Positions 35,655-44,224 are shown, numbered from the stretch's first letter. The stretch is 64,000 nucleotides of DNA from JAGVSZ01 sp019137045 (GCA_046347635.1 JAXMFT010000002.1:434001-498000); one strand, 5' to 3'. Translations and numbers: made by a program. Notes: generated from the sequence alone by a model not told the origin.

Positions 35655-38600
35655 GTGAGCGCGTCCGCTCCGACGCTCGAGGACAAGTACGTCCTCGAGC
35701 GCGGCCGCGTCTTCCTCACCGGCGTGCAGGCGCTGGTGCGCCTCGCGCTGCTGCAGGCCGACCGCGACCGCGCCGCCGGGCTGAACACGGCGGGGTTCGT
35801 CTCGGGCTACCGCGGCTCGCCGCTCGGGGCGCTCGACCGCGCGCTGGTCGAGGCGGAGCCGCACCTCGCCGCGCGCGGCATCCGCTTCCAGCCGGGGGTG
35901 AACGAGGAGCTCGCCGCCACGGCGGTGTGGGGCACGCAGCAGCTGCACCTCTTCCCCAGGCCGGAGCGCGACGGCGTGTTCGCCATGTGGTACGGCAAGG
36001 GGCCGGGAGTCGACCGCTGCGCCGACGTCTTCAAGCACGCCAACTACGCCGGCACGTCGCGCCACGGCGGCGTGCTGGTGGTGGCCGGCGACGACCACAG
36101 CGCGAAGTCCTCGGCGGTGGCGCACCAGAGCGAGCACCAGTTCTCGGCTGCCGCCATGCCGGTGCTCGCGCCCGCGGACCTGCAGGAGGTGCTCGACTAC
36201 GGGCTGCACGGCTGGGCGATGTCGCGCTACTCGGGCTGCTGGGTGGGGCTCAAGCTGTCGGGCGACGTCGCCGAGAGCTCGGGAACGGTGGAGATCGACC
36301 CCGCCCGGGTGGCGCCGCGCGCGCCCGAGTCCTTCCCGCTGCCGAAGGACGGCGTCTCCCTGCGCTGGCCCGACCCGCCGCTCGCGCAGGAGCGGCGGAT
36401 GCAGGAGTACAAGGTCTACGCCGCGCTCGCGTACGCGCGCGCGAACGGCCTCGACCGCACGGTGATCGACTCGCCGCGCGCCCGCTTCGGCATCCTCACC
36501 TGCGGCAAGGCCTACCGCGACGTGCTGCAGGCGCTCGAGGACCTCGGGATCGACGCGGCGGAGGCCGCGCGCGCCGGCATCCGGCTCTACAAGGCGGGGC
36601 TCGTCTGGCCGCTCGAGGCCGAAGGCGTGCGGCGCTTCGCCGCGGGGCTGGAGGAGATCCTGGTGGTCGAGGAGAAGCGCCAGCTGCTCGAGTACCAGCT
36701 CAAGGAGCAGCTCTACAACTGGCGCGAGGACGTGCGCCCGCGCGTGATCGGCAAGTTCGACGACCGCGGCGAGTGGGGTGAGCACCACGGGAGCTGGCTC
36801 CTGCCGCCCACCGCGGAGCTCGAGCCGGGAGTGATCGCGCGCGCGATCGCCGCGCGTATCGGCCGCTTCTACAACTCGACCCGCATCGCCGAGCGGCTCG
36901 CGGTGCTGGACGCCACCGACCGCGTGCTCGGGCGCCCGCGCTTCCCGCTCGTGCGCACGCCGTGGTTCTGCCCCGGCTGCCCGCACAACACCTCCACGCA
37001 GGTGCCCGCGGGCAGCTGCGCGCTCGGCGGCGTCGGCTGCCACCTGATGGCGGTGTGGATGGGGCGCGACACGCTCACCATCAGCCAGATGGGCGGCGAA
37101 GGGGCGAGCTGGGTCGGCACCGCGCCGTTCTCCGGCACCGCGCACGTGTTCGCGAACATGGGCGACGGGACCTACTTCCACTCCGGTCTGCTCGCGATCC
37201 GCGCGGCGGTCGCGGCGAAGGTGAACATCACCTACAAGCTGCTCTACAACGACGCGGTCGCGATGACCGGCGGCCAGCCGATCGACGGCACGCTCACCGT
37301 GCCGCAGATCACCCGCCAGCTCGCCGACGAAGGCGTCGCGCGCATCGTGGTGATCGCCGACGACCCGGCGCACTACGGCCCGAACCCCGGCTTCGCGCGC
37401 GGCGTCGAGATCCGGCCGCGCGCGCAGCTCGAGCGCACGCAGCGCGAGCTGCGCGAGGTGCCGGGCGTGAGCGCGCTCATCTACGACCAGCTGTGCGCGA
37501 CCGAGAAGCGCCGGCGCATCAAGCGCGGCACGCACGCGGCGGCCGCGACGCACGCGTTCATCAACGAGCTCGTTTGCGACGACTGCGGGGACTGCGGCGC
37601 GAAGTCGAACTGCCTCGCGCTCGTTCCGGTCGACACGCCCCTGGGCGAGAAGCGCGCGATCGACCCGTCGAGCTGCACCGACGACCTCGCGTGCGTCGCC
37701 GGGTACTGCCCGAGCTTCGTCACGGTGGAGGGCGCCCGGCGGCGCCGGCCGGCCGCGCCCTCCTGGGACGCGCCCCCGCCGCCCGAGCCCGCGCCGCCCG
37801 CCACCGCCGCGGCGTACGGGATCCTCGTCACCGGCGTGGGCGGGAGCGGCGTGGTCACGATCGGCGCCCTGCTCGGCATGGCCGCGCACCTCGAAGGCAA
37901 GGCGGTCACCGTCCTCGACCAGACCGGGCTGTCGCAGAAGGCGGGCACCGTGTACTCCCACGTGCGGATCGCCGACCGCCCGGACGCAATCCACGCCGCG
38001 CGCATCGCGAGCGGCGAGGCGCACGTGCTCCTCGGGGGCGACCTCGTCGCGTCGGGCGCCCCCGAAGCGCTCTCCCGCGTGCGCGCCGGGTTCACGCGCG
38101 CGGTCGTCAACCGCGCCCGGCAGATCACCGGCGAGTTCGTGGCGCGGCCCGAAGCGCCCTTTCCGGTCGCCGCGATGGAGGCCGAGCTGCGGGCCGCGGT
38201 CGGCGCGGGCGGCGCCGAGTTCCTCGACGCGTCGCGGCTCGCCACCGCCCTGTGCGGCGACGCGCTCGCCGCGAACATGCTGCTCCTCGGCTACGCCTGG
38301 CAGCGCGGGCTGGTGCCGCTCGCGCGCGCGTCGATCCTGCGCGCGGTCGAGCTGAACGGGGCGGCGGTGGCGATGAACGCCGCGGCGTTCGAGTGGGGGC
38401 GGCGGGCCGCGGTCGACCTCGCGCGCGTCGAAGCGGCGGCCGGGATCGCGCGGCCGCTGCGCGTTTCGCTCGACGACCTCGTGGCCACCCGGGCGCGGGA
38501 GCTCGCCGGCTACCGGGACGCCGCGTACGCGCGCCGCTACACCGCGTTCGTGGAGGCGACGCGTCAGGCCGAGGGCGCGCTCGGCGTCCAGGACCGGCCC

Positions 38601-39098
38601 CTGACCGAGGCCGTGGCGCGCAGCTACTTCCGCCTGCTCGCGGCGAAGGACGAGTACGAGGTCGCGCGGCTCTACGCCGACGGACGCTTCGACGCGGCGC
38701 TCGCGCAGGCATTCGAGGGCGACTACCGCGTGCGGGTGCACCTCGCGCCGTTCGGGGCGCGCACGAAGCGCGCGTACGGGCGCTGGGCGCTCGGCGCGCT
38801 CCGCCTGCTTGCCCGCCTCAAGCGCCTGCGCGGCTCGGCGCTCGACCCGTTCGCACGCAGCGCGGAGCGCCGGCTCGAACGCGAGCTGGTGGCCGAGTAC
38901 GAGGCCACCATGCGCGCGCTCCTGCCGGTCCTCACGCCGGACAACCGGGCGCTCGTCGCGGAGATCGCGGCGCTGCCCGACCGCGTGCGCGGGTACGGCC
39001 CGGTCAAGCGCGCGGCGGCCGAGCGCGCGCGCGCCGAGCGCGAGCGGCTCCTCGCGCAGCTGCGCGCGGGCGTCCCCGGGCTGCGCTGCGCGGCGTGA
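35655..39098 (+). CDS. Indolepyruvate:ferredoxin oxidoreductase-family fusion protein (second copy)
   Basis: 1147-aa complete single-chain oxidoreductase, GTG start. Order of parts: alpha domain (LEDKYVLERGRVFLTGVQALVRLAL, here LERGRVFLTGVQALVRL), TPP domain (GVGCHLMAVW, MGGEGASWVG, NMGDGTYFHSGLLA, YNDAVAMTGGQP), iron-sulfur cysteines (CDDCGDC, then C-x5-C-x4-C near 37675-37712) and gamma domain (VTGVGGSGVVTIGALLG). It would convert an aryl-pyruvate plus CoA to arylacetyl-CoA, CO2 and reduced ferredoxin. Reduced ferredoxin could also serve benzoyl-CoA reductase. It shows what the frameshifted N-terminus of the 2968 copy should look like. Stop overlaps the NnrS start (GTGA). Confidence 0.88.
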   Translation: MSASAPTLEDKYVLERGRVFLTGVQALVRLALLQADRDRAAGLNTAGFVSGYRGSPLGALDRALVEAEPHLAARGIRFQPGVNEELAATAVWGTQQLHLFPRPERDGVFAMWYGKGPGVDRCADVFKHANYAGTSRHGGVLVVAGDDHSAKSSAVAHQSEHQFSAAAMPVLAPADLQEVLDYGLHGWAMSRYSGCWVGLKLSGDVAESSGTVEIDPARVAPRAPESFPLPKDGVSLRWPDPPLAQERRMQEYKVYAALAYARANGLDRTVIDSPRARFGILTCGKAYRDVLQALEDLGIDAAEAARAGIRLYKAGLVWPLEAEGVRRFAAGLEEILVVEEKRQLLEYQLKEQLYNWREDVRPRVIGKFDDRGEWGEHHGSWLLPPTAELEPGVIARAIAARIGRFYNSTRIAERLAVLDATDRVLGRPRFPLVRTPWFCPGCPHNTSTQVPAGSCALGGVGCHLMAVWMGRDTLTISQMGGEGASWVGTAPFSGTAHVFANMGDGTYFHSGLLAIRAAVAAKVNITYKLLYNDAVAMTGGQPIDGTLTVPQITRQLADEGVARIVVIADDPAHYGPNPGFARGVEIRPRAQLERTQRELREVPGVSALIYDQLCATEKRRRIKRGTHAAAATHAFINELVCDDCGDCGAKSNCLALVPVDTPLGEKRAIDPSSCTDDLACVAGYCPSFVTVEGARRRRPAAPSWDAPPPPEPAPPATAAAYGILVTGVGGSGVVTIGALLGMAAHLEGKAVTVLDQTGLSQKAGTVYSHVRIADRPDAIHAARIASGEAHVLLGGDLVASGAPEALSRVRAGFTRAVVNRARQITGEFVARPEAPFPVAAMEAELRAAVGAGGAEFLDASRLATALCGDALAANMLLLGYAWQRGLVPLARASILRAVELNGAAVAMNAAAFEWGRRAAVDLARVEAAAGIARPLRVSLDDLVATRARELAGYRDAAYARRYTAFVEATRQAEGALGVQDRPLTEAVARSYFRLLAAKDEYEVARLYADGRFDAALAQAFEGDYRVRVHLAPFGARTKRAYGRWALGALRLLARLKRLRGSALDPFARSAERRLERELVAEYEATMRALLPVLTPDNRALVAEIAALPDRVRGYGPVKRAAAERARAERERLLAQLRAGVPGLRCAA

Positions 39099-40294
39099 CC
39101 CCGCCGCGCCGCCCCGCGGGCGCAACCCCGAGCGCGGCGCACGCGGGCGCGCGCGCAGGCTCCCCGCTCTGGACCGGCGGCTTCCGGCCGTTCCTGCTCC
39201 TCGGCATGGCGTGGGGCGCGCTCCTGCTGCCGCTCTGGCTCGCGGAGTACGCGCTTGCCGGGAACGCGGCGCCGCGGCTCGCCGCGCCGCTGTGGCACGG
39301 CCACGAGATGCTGTTCGGCTTCGCCGCCGCGATCATCGCCGCGGTGCTGCTCACCGCCATCCCGAGCTGGGCCCTGACCGACGAGGTGACCGGCGCCCGG
39401 CTCGCGGCCCTGGCCGTGCTGTGGCTGGCCGGTCGGGCCGCAATGCTCGCCGCGGGCGCGCTGCCGGACGCGCTCACCGGGGCGGTCGACGCCGCGTTCC
39501 TCCCGGCGCTCGCGCTCGTGCTCGCCCCGACCGTGCTGCGCGCGCGGCGCAAGCTGTTCGTCGCGCCGCTCGTCCTCCTGCTCCTGCTCGCGGCCGCGAA
39601 CGTCGCGGTCCACGCCGGGCACGACGCGCGCGCGGCCTCCCGCGCGCTCGAGGCGGGGCTCCTCCTCGTCATGCTGCTCTACGCGCTGGCGGGCGGACTG
39701 CTGATCCCGGTCTTCACCGCCGCGCGCGTGCCGATGGGCACCTTCAGCGTGCCGCTCGACCTGCTCGCCGTCACGAGCGTCGCGGCGTTCGTGCTGGCGG
39801 AATTCTGCGCGGCGACCCTCGCGCTGCGCGGGGGGCTGGCGGCGCTCGCGGCCGCGGCCAACCTGCTCCGCCTCGCGCGCTGGCGGGGCTGGCGTGTGCC
39901 CGACGACCCGCTGCTGTGGACGCTGCACCTCGGGTACGCGTGGCTGGTAGGGGCGCTGGGCCTGCGCGCGGCGGCGGCGCTCGGCGGCCCGGTGCCGGAG
40001 CTCGCGTGGATGCACGCGTTCACGGTCGGCGCGCTCGGGATCACGATCCTCGGCCTCGCGACGCGGATCGCGCTGCGGCACACCGGGCGTCCGCTCGTCG
40101 TGCCCGCGGTGATGGTGGCCGCCTACCTGATGATGCTCGGCGCGGCGGTCGCGCGGGTGGCGACGGCGTTCGAGCCGCGCCTGTGGCTGCTCGCGGCTTC
40201 GGGTGTCCTGTGGAGCGGAGCGCTCGCCCTCTACCTCGCGTGCTGCGCGCGCCACCTCGTCGCGGCGAGCCTGCCGCGCGCGGCGCCGGGCTGA
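39095..40294 (+). CDS. nnrS: NnrS-family membrane protein
   Basis: 399-aa polytopic membrane protein with about twelve hydrophobic helices. NnrS marks are WTGGFRPFLLLGMAWGALLLPLW (here GGFRPFLLLGMAWG), PLWHGHEMLFGFAAAI with its conserved His pair, and HAFTVGALGITILGLATRIALRHTGR (seen as HAFTVGALG and RIALRHTGR). NnrS is a haem/copper-containing protein linked to denitrification and nitrosative stress. Translation is coupled to the oxidoreductase gene by GTGA. It ends directly against the convergent rrf2 gene with no spacer. Confidence 0.85.
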   Translation: MTPPRRPAGATPSAAHAGARAGSPLWTGGFRPFLLLGMAWGALLLPLWLAEYALAGNAAPRLAAPLWHGHEMLFGFAAAIIAAVLLTAIPSWALTDEVTGARLAALAVLWLAGRAAMLAAGALPDALTGAVDAAFLPALALVLAPTVLRARRKLFVAPLVLLLLLAAANVAVHAGHDARAASRALEAGLLLVMLLYALAGGLLIPVFTAARVPMGTFSVPLDLLAVTSVAAFVLAEFCAATLALRGGLAALAAAANLLRLARWRGWRVPDDPLLWTLHLGYAWLVGALGLRAAAALGGPVPELAWMHAFTVGALGITILGLATRIALRHTGRPLVVPAVMVAAYLMMLGAAVARVATAFEPRLWLLAASGVLWSGALALYLACCARHLVAASLPRAAPG

Positions 40295-40726
40295 TCAGGC
40301 CGCGTGCGGCTGCGCGACCCGCTCGCGCTCGATCAGCTTCAGCATGGTGTCGATCGTGATCGAGCGGAAGGTCGCCTTGGCGATCTCGTCGATTTCCGCC
40401 AGCACGCGCGCGAGCGCGTGGCCGACCTCGGTCGCGGGATCGGCGCCGCCCGCCTCCGGCGAGCGGGCGCCGATGTCCTCGAACTGCTCGATGACGTCGT
40501 ACAGGGTGAGACGCCGCGCGTTGCCGACGAAGCGGTAGCCGCCGCCCGCGCCGCGCGTCGCCTCGACGATCCCGGCCCGGCCGAGCTCGCGCAGCACCTT
40601 GGCGAGGTGATGGATGGAGACGCCGTACTTCTGGGCGATGTCGGCGGCGGAGACCTGGCGCTCGGGACGCGCCGCCGCCTCGAGCACGCTCACCAGCGCG
40701 AGGCTGGTCGCGGTCTGCAGCTTCAT
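40295..40726 (-). CDS. Rrf2-family transcriptional regulator, BadM-like, without cysteine ligands
   Basis: 143-aa Rrf2-family winged-helix protein (MKLQTATSLALVSVLEAAAR, VSAADIAQKYGVSIHHLAKVLREL, GAGGGYRF). It contains no cysteine, so it cannot bind an FeS cluster in the way IscR or NsrR do. In Rhodopseudomonas palustris the Rrf2 protein BadM represses the benzoyl-CoA reductase genes and is encoded beside the acetyltransferase BadL. Here too the regulator is coupled (4-base overlap) to a GNAT gene and lies about 10 kb from bcr. Shared boxes at its own operon, the divergent GNAT gene and the bcr/kor promoter support a BadM-like role. Confidence 0.8.
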   Translation of the reverse strand: MKLQTATSLALVSVLEAAARPERQVSAADIAQKYGVSIHHLAKVLRELGRAGIVEATRGAGGGYRFVGNARRLTLYDVIEQFEDIGARSPEAGGADPATEVGHALARVLAEIDEIAKATFRSITIDTMLKLIERERVAQPHAA

Positions 40727-41208
40727 CGCGGCGCTTCGTCGAGGTCGAGCTCGAGGGCAATGAACGGCGCCGCCATCATTCCCTGGCTGCGGAAGAACGA
40801 CAGCACGAGGGTGTTGTCGCGCGCGAGCAGGGTGCGCACCTTGGTGACGCCCGCGCGCCGGAACGCGGCCATGATGGTCTGGACGAGCCGCGTGCCGATC
40901 CCCTCCAGGCGCGCGTCGGGCCGCACGCTGATGCCGAACACCCATCCGCACGGCGCCGAGCCGAACTCCCAGTCGCGCACCTCCCCGAGGACGGACCCGT
41001 CTATCCTGCCGTCCGCGTCGGCGACGAAGAAGAAGCGCTGCTGGCGGCCGCGGGTGCCGTAGCGGTGGAAGAGCTCGTACCAGTAGTCGGGCTTGGAGAG
41101 GCCGGTCACGGCCGCGTCGAGCGCGATCACCGCGTCGAGGTCGCGGGCTTCCACCGGCCGGACCGTCAGGGCGTCCGCGCGGGCGAGGCGGGGAGCGGAA
41201 ACCGACAT
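40723..41208 (-). CDS. GNAT-family N-acetyltransferase, BadL-like
   Basis: 161-aa single-domain GNAT with the acetyl-CoA loop region VRPDARLEGIGTRLVQTI (R-x-x-G-x-G/A pattern as R-L-E-G-I-G). BadL of R. palustris, from memory an acetyltransferase acting on aminobenzoates, is likewise encoded next to badM. First gene of a two-gene operon with the Rrf2 regulator. The sequence just upstream of the ATG has a tandem operator-like repeat rather than a clear ribosome site, so translation initiation may also be under control. Confidence 0.78.
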   Translation of the reverse strand: MSVSAPRLARADALTVRPVEARDLDAVIALDAAVTGLSKPDYWYELFHRYGTRGRQQRFFFVADADGRIDGSVLGEVRDWEFGSAPCGWVFGISVRPDARLEGIGTRLVQTIMAAFRRAGVTKVRTLLARDNTLVLSFFRSQGMMAAPFIALELDLDEAPR

Positions 41209-41240
41209 TTCCGCACCAGTTTACCAGTTTGAGGCGGAAA
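41208..41240 (-). promoter_or_regulatory. Tandem operator-like boxes inside an inverted repeat before the BadL-like gene
   Basis: Two copies of ACCAGTTT lie back to back at 41215-41222 and 41223-41230, giving the boxes CGCACCAGTTTA (41212-41223) and TTTACCAGTTTG (41220-41231). They are framed by the inverted repeat TTTCCGC (41208-41214) / GCGGAAA (41234-41240). The boxes resemble CGTACCAAATTA at 41312 and GGTACCAAATTA at 57754. Placement directly at the ATG fits autoregulation by the Rrf2 protein (inference). Confidence 0.5.
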
Positions 41241-41282
41241 TGCAGCGCCGAGAAGGAGATAGCGTCGGGTTGACCGAGAGAC

Positions 41283-41326
41283 TTGACGGGCGTTAGGGAT
41301 TTAGGTATTTTCGTACCAAATTACGA
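41283..41326 (+). promoter_or_regulatory. Promoter and operator of the double-GNAT gene
   Basis: TTGACG (41283-41288), a 17-base spacer and TATTTT (41306-41311) form the promoter. CGTACCAAATTACGA follows at 41312-41326, over the expected transcription start. GTACCAAATTACGA is identical over 14 bases to 57755-57768 in the bcr/kor promoter, where a TTGACG -35 also precedes it. CGTA/TACG arms make the element partly palindromic. Confidence 0.65.
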
Positions 41327-41403
41327 CTAGCCCATCCCGGGCGATTCCAGGAGCCGTGTTCCACTGCGGGTGCGCGCCACCCGCCCGAGTCCGAGGAGGG
41401 ACC

Positions 41404-42420
41404 ATGGCCGTCACCGCTTCCGCCCCGCAGCTCAAGGTGCGCCGTCTCGCGGCGCGCGACCTCGAGGCCGTCGTCGCGATCGACGCCGGCCAGGCCGGCC
41501 GCTCGCGCCGCTTCTACTACGAACGGCGCCTGAAGGCGGCGCAGAAGCAGCCCGGGCTGCACGCCCAGTTCGCGATCGACGACGGCGGCGCGCTGGCGGG
41601 GTTCGTGCTCGCGCGCAAGCTCGCGGGCGAGTTCGGGCTGCCCGAGCCGGCCCTGCGGCTCGAGGTGATCGGGGTCCGGCCCGACGAGCGCGGCCACGGG
41701 ATCGGGATGCAGCTCATCCAGGCGCTCGAGGCCGAGGCGCGCCAGAGCGGCGCGACGTCGCTGCGCACGACCGCGTCGTGGCGCGACCACGACATCATGC
41801 GCTTCTTCGACCACGCCGGCTTCGAGCTCGCGCCCAACCAGATCCTCGAGTGCGCGGTGCACGCCGGGCGCCTCGGCGCCGCGGACGAGGCGGGGGTGAC
41901 CGCGCCCGAGCACCGGCACTTCTCCGCGGAGGTGGACTACGGCGCCGACCGCGCAAACGACTTCGAGGCGCTCGCGCGCGACAAGGTGGACGTGCGCTCC
42001 CTCGCGGCCGAGGACCTCCCCCACCTCCTGCGCATCGACCGCAACCTGATGGGGCGCGAGCGGCGCGGGTACATCGAGCAGCTGGTGGCCGAGGCGCTCG
42101 ACGACTCCGCGGTGCGCGTCTCGCTCACCGCGCGCATCGACGGCATCGTCGCCGGCTTCGCCATGGCGCGCACCGACTTCGGCGACTACGGTCGCGCCGA
42201 GCCGGTGGCGGTGCTCGACACGATCGGCGTCGACCCCGGCTATGCGCGCCACCACGTCGCCACCGCGCTGCTGTCGCAGCTCTTCGTGAACCTCCAGGCG
42301 CTGCGCATCGAAGGGGTGGAGACGCTCGTGCGGCGCGAGAACTTCGGCCTGCTCGGCTTCCTGTACTCGGTCGGGTTCCGGCAGTCGCGCCGGCTCAGTC
42401 TCACCAAGGCGCTGCGGTGA
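41404..42420 (+). CDS. Tandem double-GNAT-domain acetyltransferase
   Basis: 338-aa protein with two GNAT domains: the first (residues about 10-155) has a standard acetyl-CoA loop RPDERGHGIGMQLIQAL; the second (about 195-338) reads DPGYARHHVATALLSQL, where the loop glycines are lost, so it may be non-catalytic. GGAGG lies six bases before ATG 41404. It is divergent from the BadL/BadM-like operon and shares an operator element with the bcr/kor promoter, which places it in the benzoyl-CoA regulon. Its target, a small aromatic amine or a protein lysine, cannot be told. Confidence 0.78.
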   Translation: MAVTASAPQLKVRRLAARDLEAVVAIDAGQAGRSRRFYYERRLKAAQKQPGLHAQFAIDDGGALAGFVLARKLAGEFGLPEPALRLEVIGVRPDERGHGIGMQLIQALEAEARQSGATSLRTTASWRDHDIMRFFDHAGFELAPNQILECAVHAGRLGAADEAGVTAPEHRHFSAEVDYGADRANDFEALARDKVDVRSLAAEDLPHLLRIDRNLMGRERRGYIEQLVAEALDDSAVRVSLTARIDGIVAGFAMARTDFGDYGRAEPVAVLDTIGVDPGYARHHVATALLSQLFVNLQALRIEGVETLVRRENFGLLGFLYSVGFRQSRRLSLTKALR

Positions 42421-42443
42421 GCCGGGCGCGCGGCGCGCGCCGA

Positions 42444-42478
42444 TTGACAGCGCGTTGCGCCGCCGCCTAGATTAGGCG
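42444..42478 (+). promoter_or_regulatory. Promoter of the kinase gene
   Basis: TTGACA (42444-42449) with an 18-base spacer to TAGATT (42468-42473). The -10 overlaps an inverted repeat CGCCTA-GAT-TAGGCG (42464-42478), a possible operator. It lies about 80 bases before the kinase ATG. Confidence 0.5.
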
Positions 42479-42555
42479 CGTTCTCCGTCCCGCAAGGCGG
42501 CCAGGGAGGCCGCGCCGATGCGTCGATCGTCCCGTCCGCGCGCGGCCGAGCGCTC

Positions 42556-44224
42556 ATGACGACGCCGGAACGGCTCGGCAAGTACGAGATCGTCGAGGTG
42601 CTCGGCAAGGGCGCGATGGGGGTCGTGTACCGCGCCTTCGATCCCGACATCCACCGCACGGTCGCGATCAAGACGATCCGCAAGGAGCTGGTCGACGACC
42701 AGGAGCGCGCGGCGATGATGTTCGCGCGCTTCAAGAACGAGGCGCGCGCCGCCGGGCGGCTCTCCCACCCGGGCATCGTCGCGGTGCACGACTACGGCGA
42801 CACCGGCGCGGTCACCTACATCGCGATGGAGTTCGTGCAGGGCATGAGCCTGCGCGACTACTTCAACCGCGGCACGCGCTTCCAGGAGCGCGACATCGTG
42901 TCCATCATGGCGCAGTTGCTCGAGGCGCTGCAGCACGCGCACGAGCAGGGCGTCTGGCACCGCGACATCAAGCCGGCGAACCTGATCGTGATGAACAACG
43001 GCCGGGTCAAGATCGCGGACTTCGGCATCGCGAAGGTGGAGACCTCGCAGCTCACCCAGACCGGCCTGGTGATGGGCTCGCCCGGCTACATGGCGCCCGA
43101 GCAGTACACCGGAGGCGGCGTGGACTGGCGCGCCGACCTCTTCGCCGCCGGCGTGGTGATGTACCAGCTGCTGACCGGCGTACGCGCGTTCGCCGGCACC
43201 ACCGAGCAGATGGCGTACAAGATCTGCCACACCAGCCCGCCGCCGGTGTCGGAGTCCGACCCGGGGCAGGGGTGGGAGCGCTACGACGCGGTGATGACGC
43301 GCGCGCTCGCGAAAGAGCCCGACGCGCGCTTCCAGACCGCCGAATCGTTCCGCGCCGCGATCCTCGAGGCGTACGCTGCGCCGGTGAGCCCGACGGTCTC
43401 CGAGGCGACGATCATCGCGGAGGCGACGCGGCCGGTGGTGGTGTTCGAGCCGAGCAATCCGTCGGCGCGCACGTTTCCGGACCAGACGCCGCCGCCGCTC
43501 GCGCGGCCGATTCCGCCGCCGGCGCCCGCAGCGCAGGCCGCGGCGGCGAACCTCGCGGAGGCCGCGGGCGCCGCAGCGGGCAGCCGCCGGCGGGCGGCGC
43601 TGATCGGGGGAGCGGTCGCCGCCGCCGTTGCGCTGCCGCAGGGATGGTGTTCGCCCTCCGCGGCGGGCGCCCGCGCCGTCGGTCGCGCAACCGCCCGTCG
43701 AAACCCGAGCCGCCGCGGGCCGCGCAGGTCGCGGCGGCGCCCGCGGCGGAGGGCGTCGCGACGGCTGCGCCCGGGCCGCCAAGGCCGCGAAAGCCGCGCC
43801 GCCCCCCGAGCGGAAGGCGGCCGCGGTCGCCGTCGAGCGCAAAGCGCCCGCCCCGGGATCGCCGCCGGCGAAGGCCGCCGCCGTCGAGCGCGCGGCGGCC
43901 GCGCCGCCGAAGAGCAAGCCCGAGGCGCCGGCGCCCAGGCGCGAAGCGGCCCGCGAGGAGGAACCGCCGACCGGGTTCTGGCGCGACCAGGGCATCACCG
44001 CCAAGGTCGCGGGCAAGCTGCAGTTCAACCGCCGGCTCTGGCGCACCGGCATCCAGGTCGAGACCCGCGCGGGCGTCGTGACCCTGCGCGGGAACGTGCC
44101 CTCGCAGGAGCTGATCGACGAGGCGGTGCGCCTCACGCGCGAGGTGTACGGCGTGCGCGCGGTGCGCAACGAGCTGAAGATCGGCCAGCCCGACTACACG
44201 AGCGCGCCCGGGGCGGGCGGCTGA
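42556..44224 (+). CDS. Ser/Thr protein kinase with membrane segment and C-terminal BON domain (frameshifted linker)
   Basis: Residues 1-270 are a Hanks-type kinase: LGKGAMGVVYRAFD loop, K39 in VAIK, HRDIKPAN with D137, DFG with D155 and the APE segment YMAPEQYTG. A hydrophobic helix begins near 43600 (AALIGGAVAAAVA). From there no single frame works. One missing base near 43630 would complete the helix as AAAAGMVFALRGG, and at least one more indel before 43790 is needed to reach the frame ending at 44222-44224. That frame encodes an Ala/Pro/Lys-rich linker and a BON domain (WRTGIQVETRAGVVTLRGNV). The uncorrected frame runs to 44376. Either the gene is broken or the GC-rich linker carries sequence errors. 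Confidence 0.75.

Noticed and set aside
35523..39125. 1200-codon minus-strand open frame opposite the second oxidoreductase
   Set aside because: Same shadow pattern as the 2647-5298 frame. The plus-strand gene carries all recognisable motifs.
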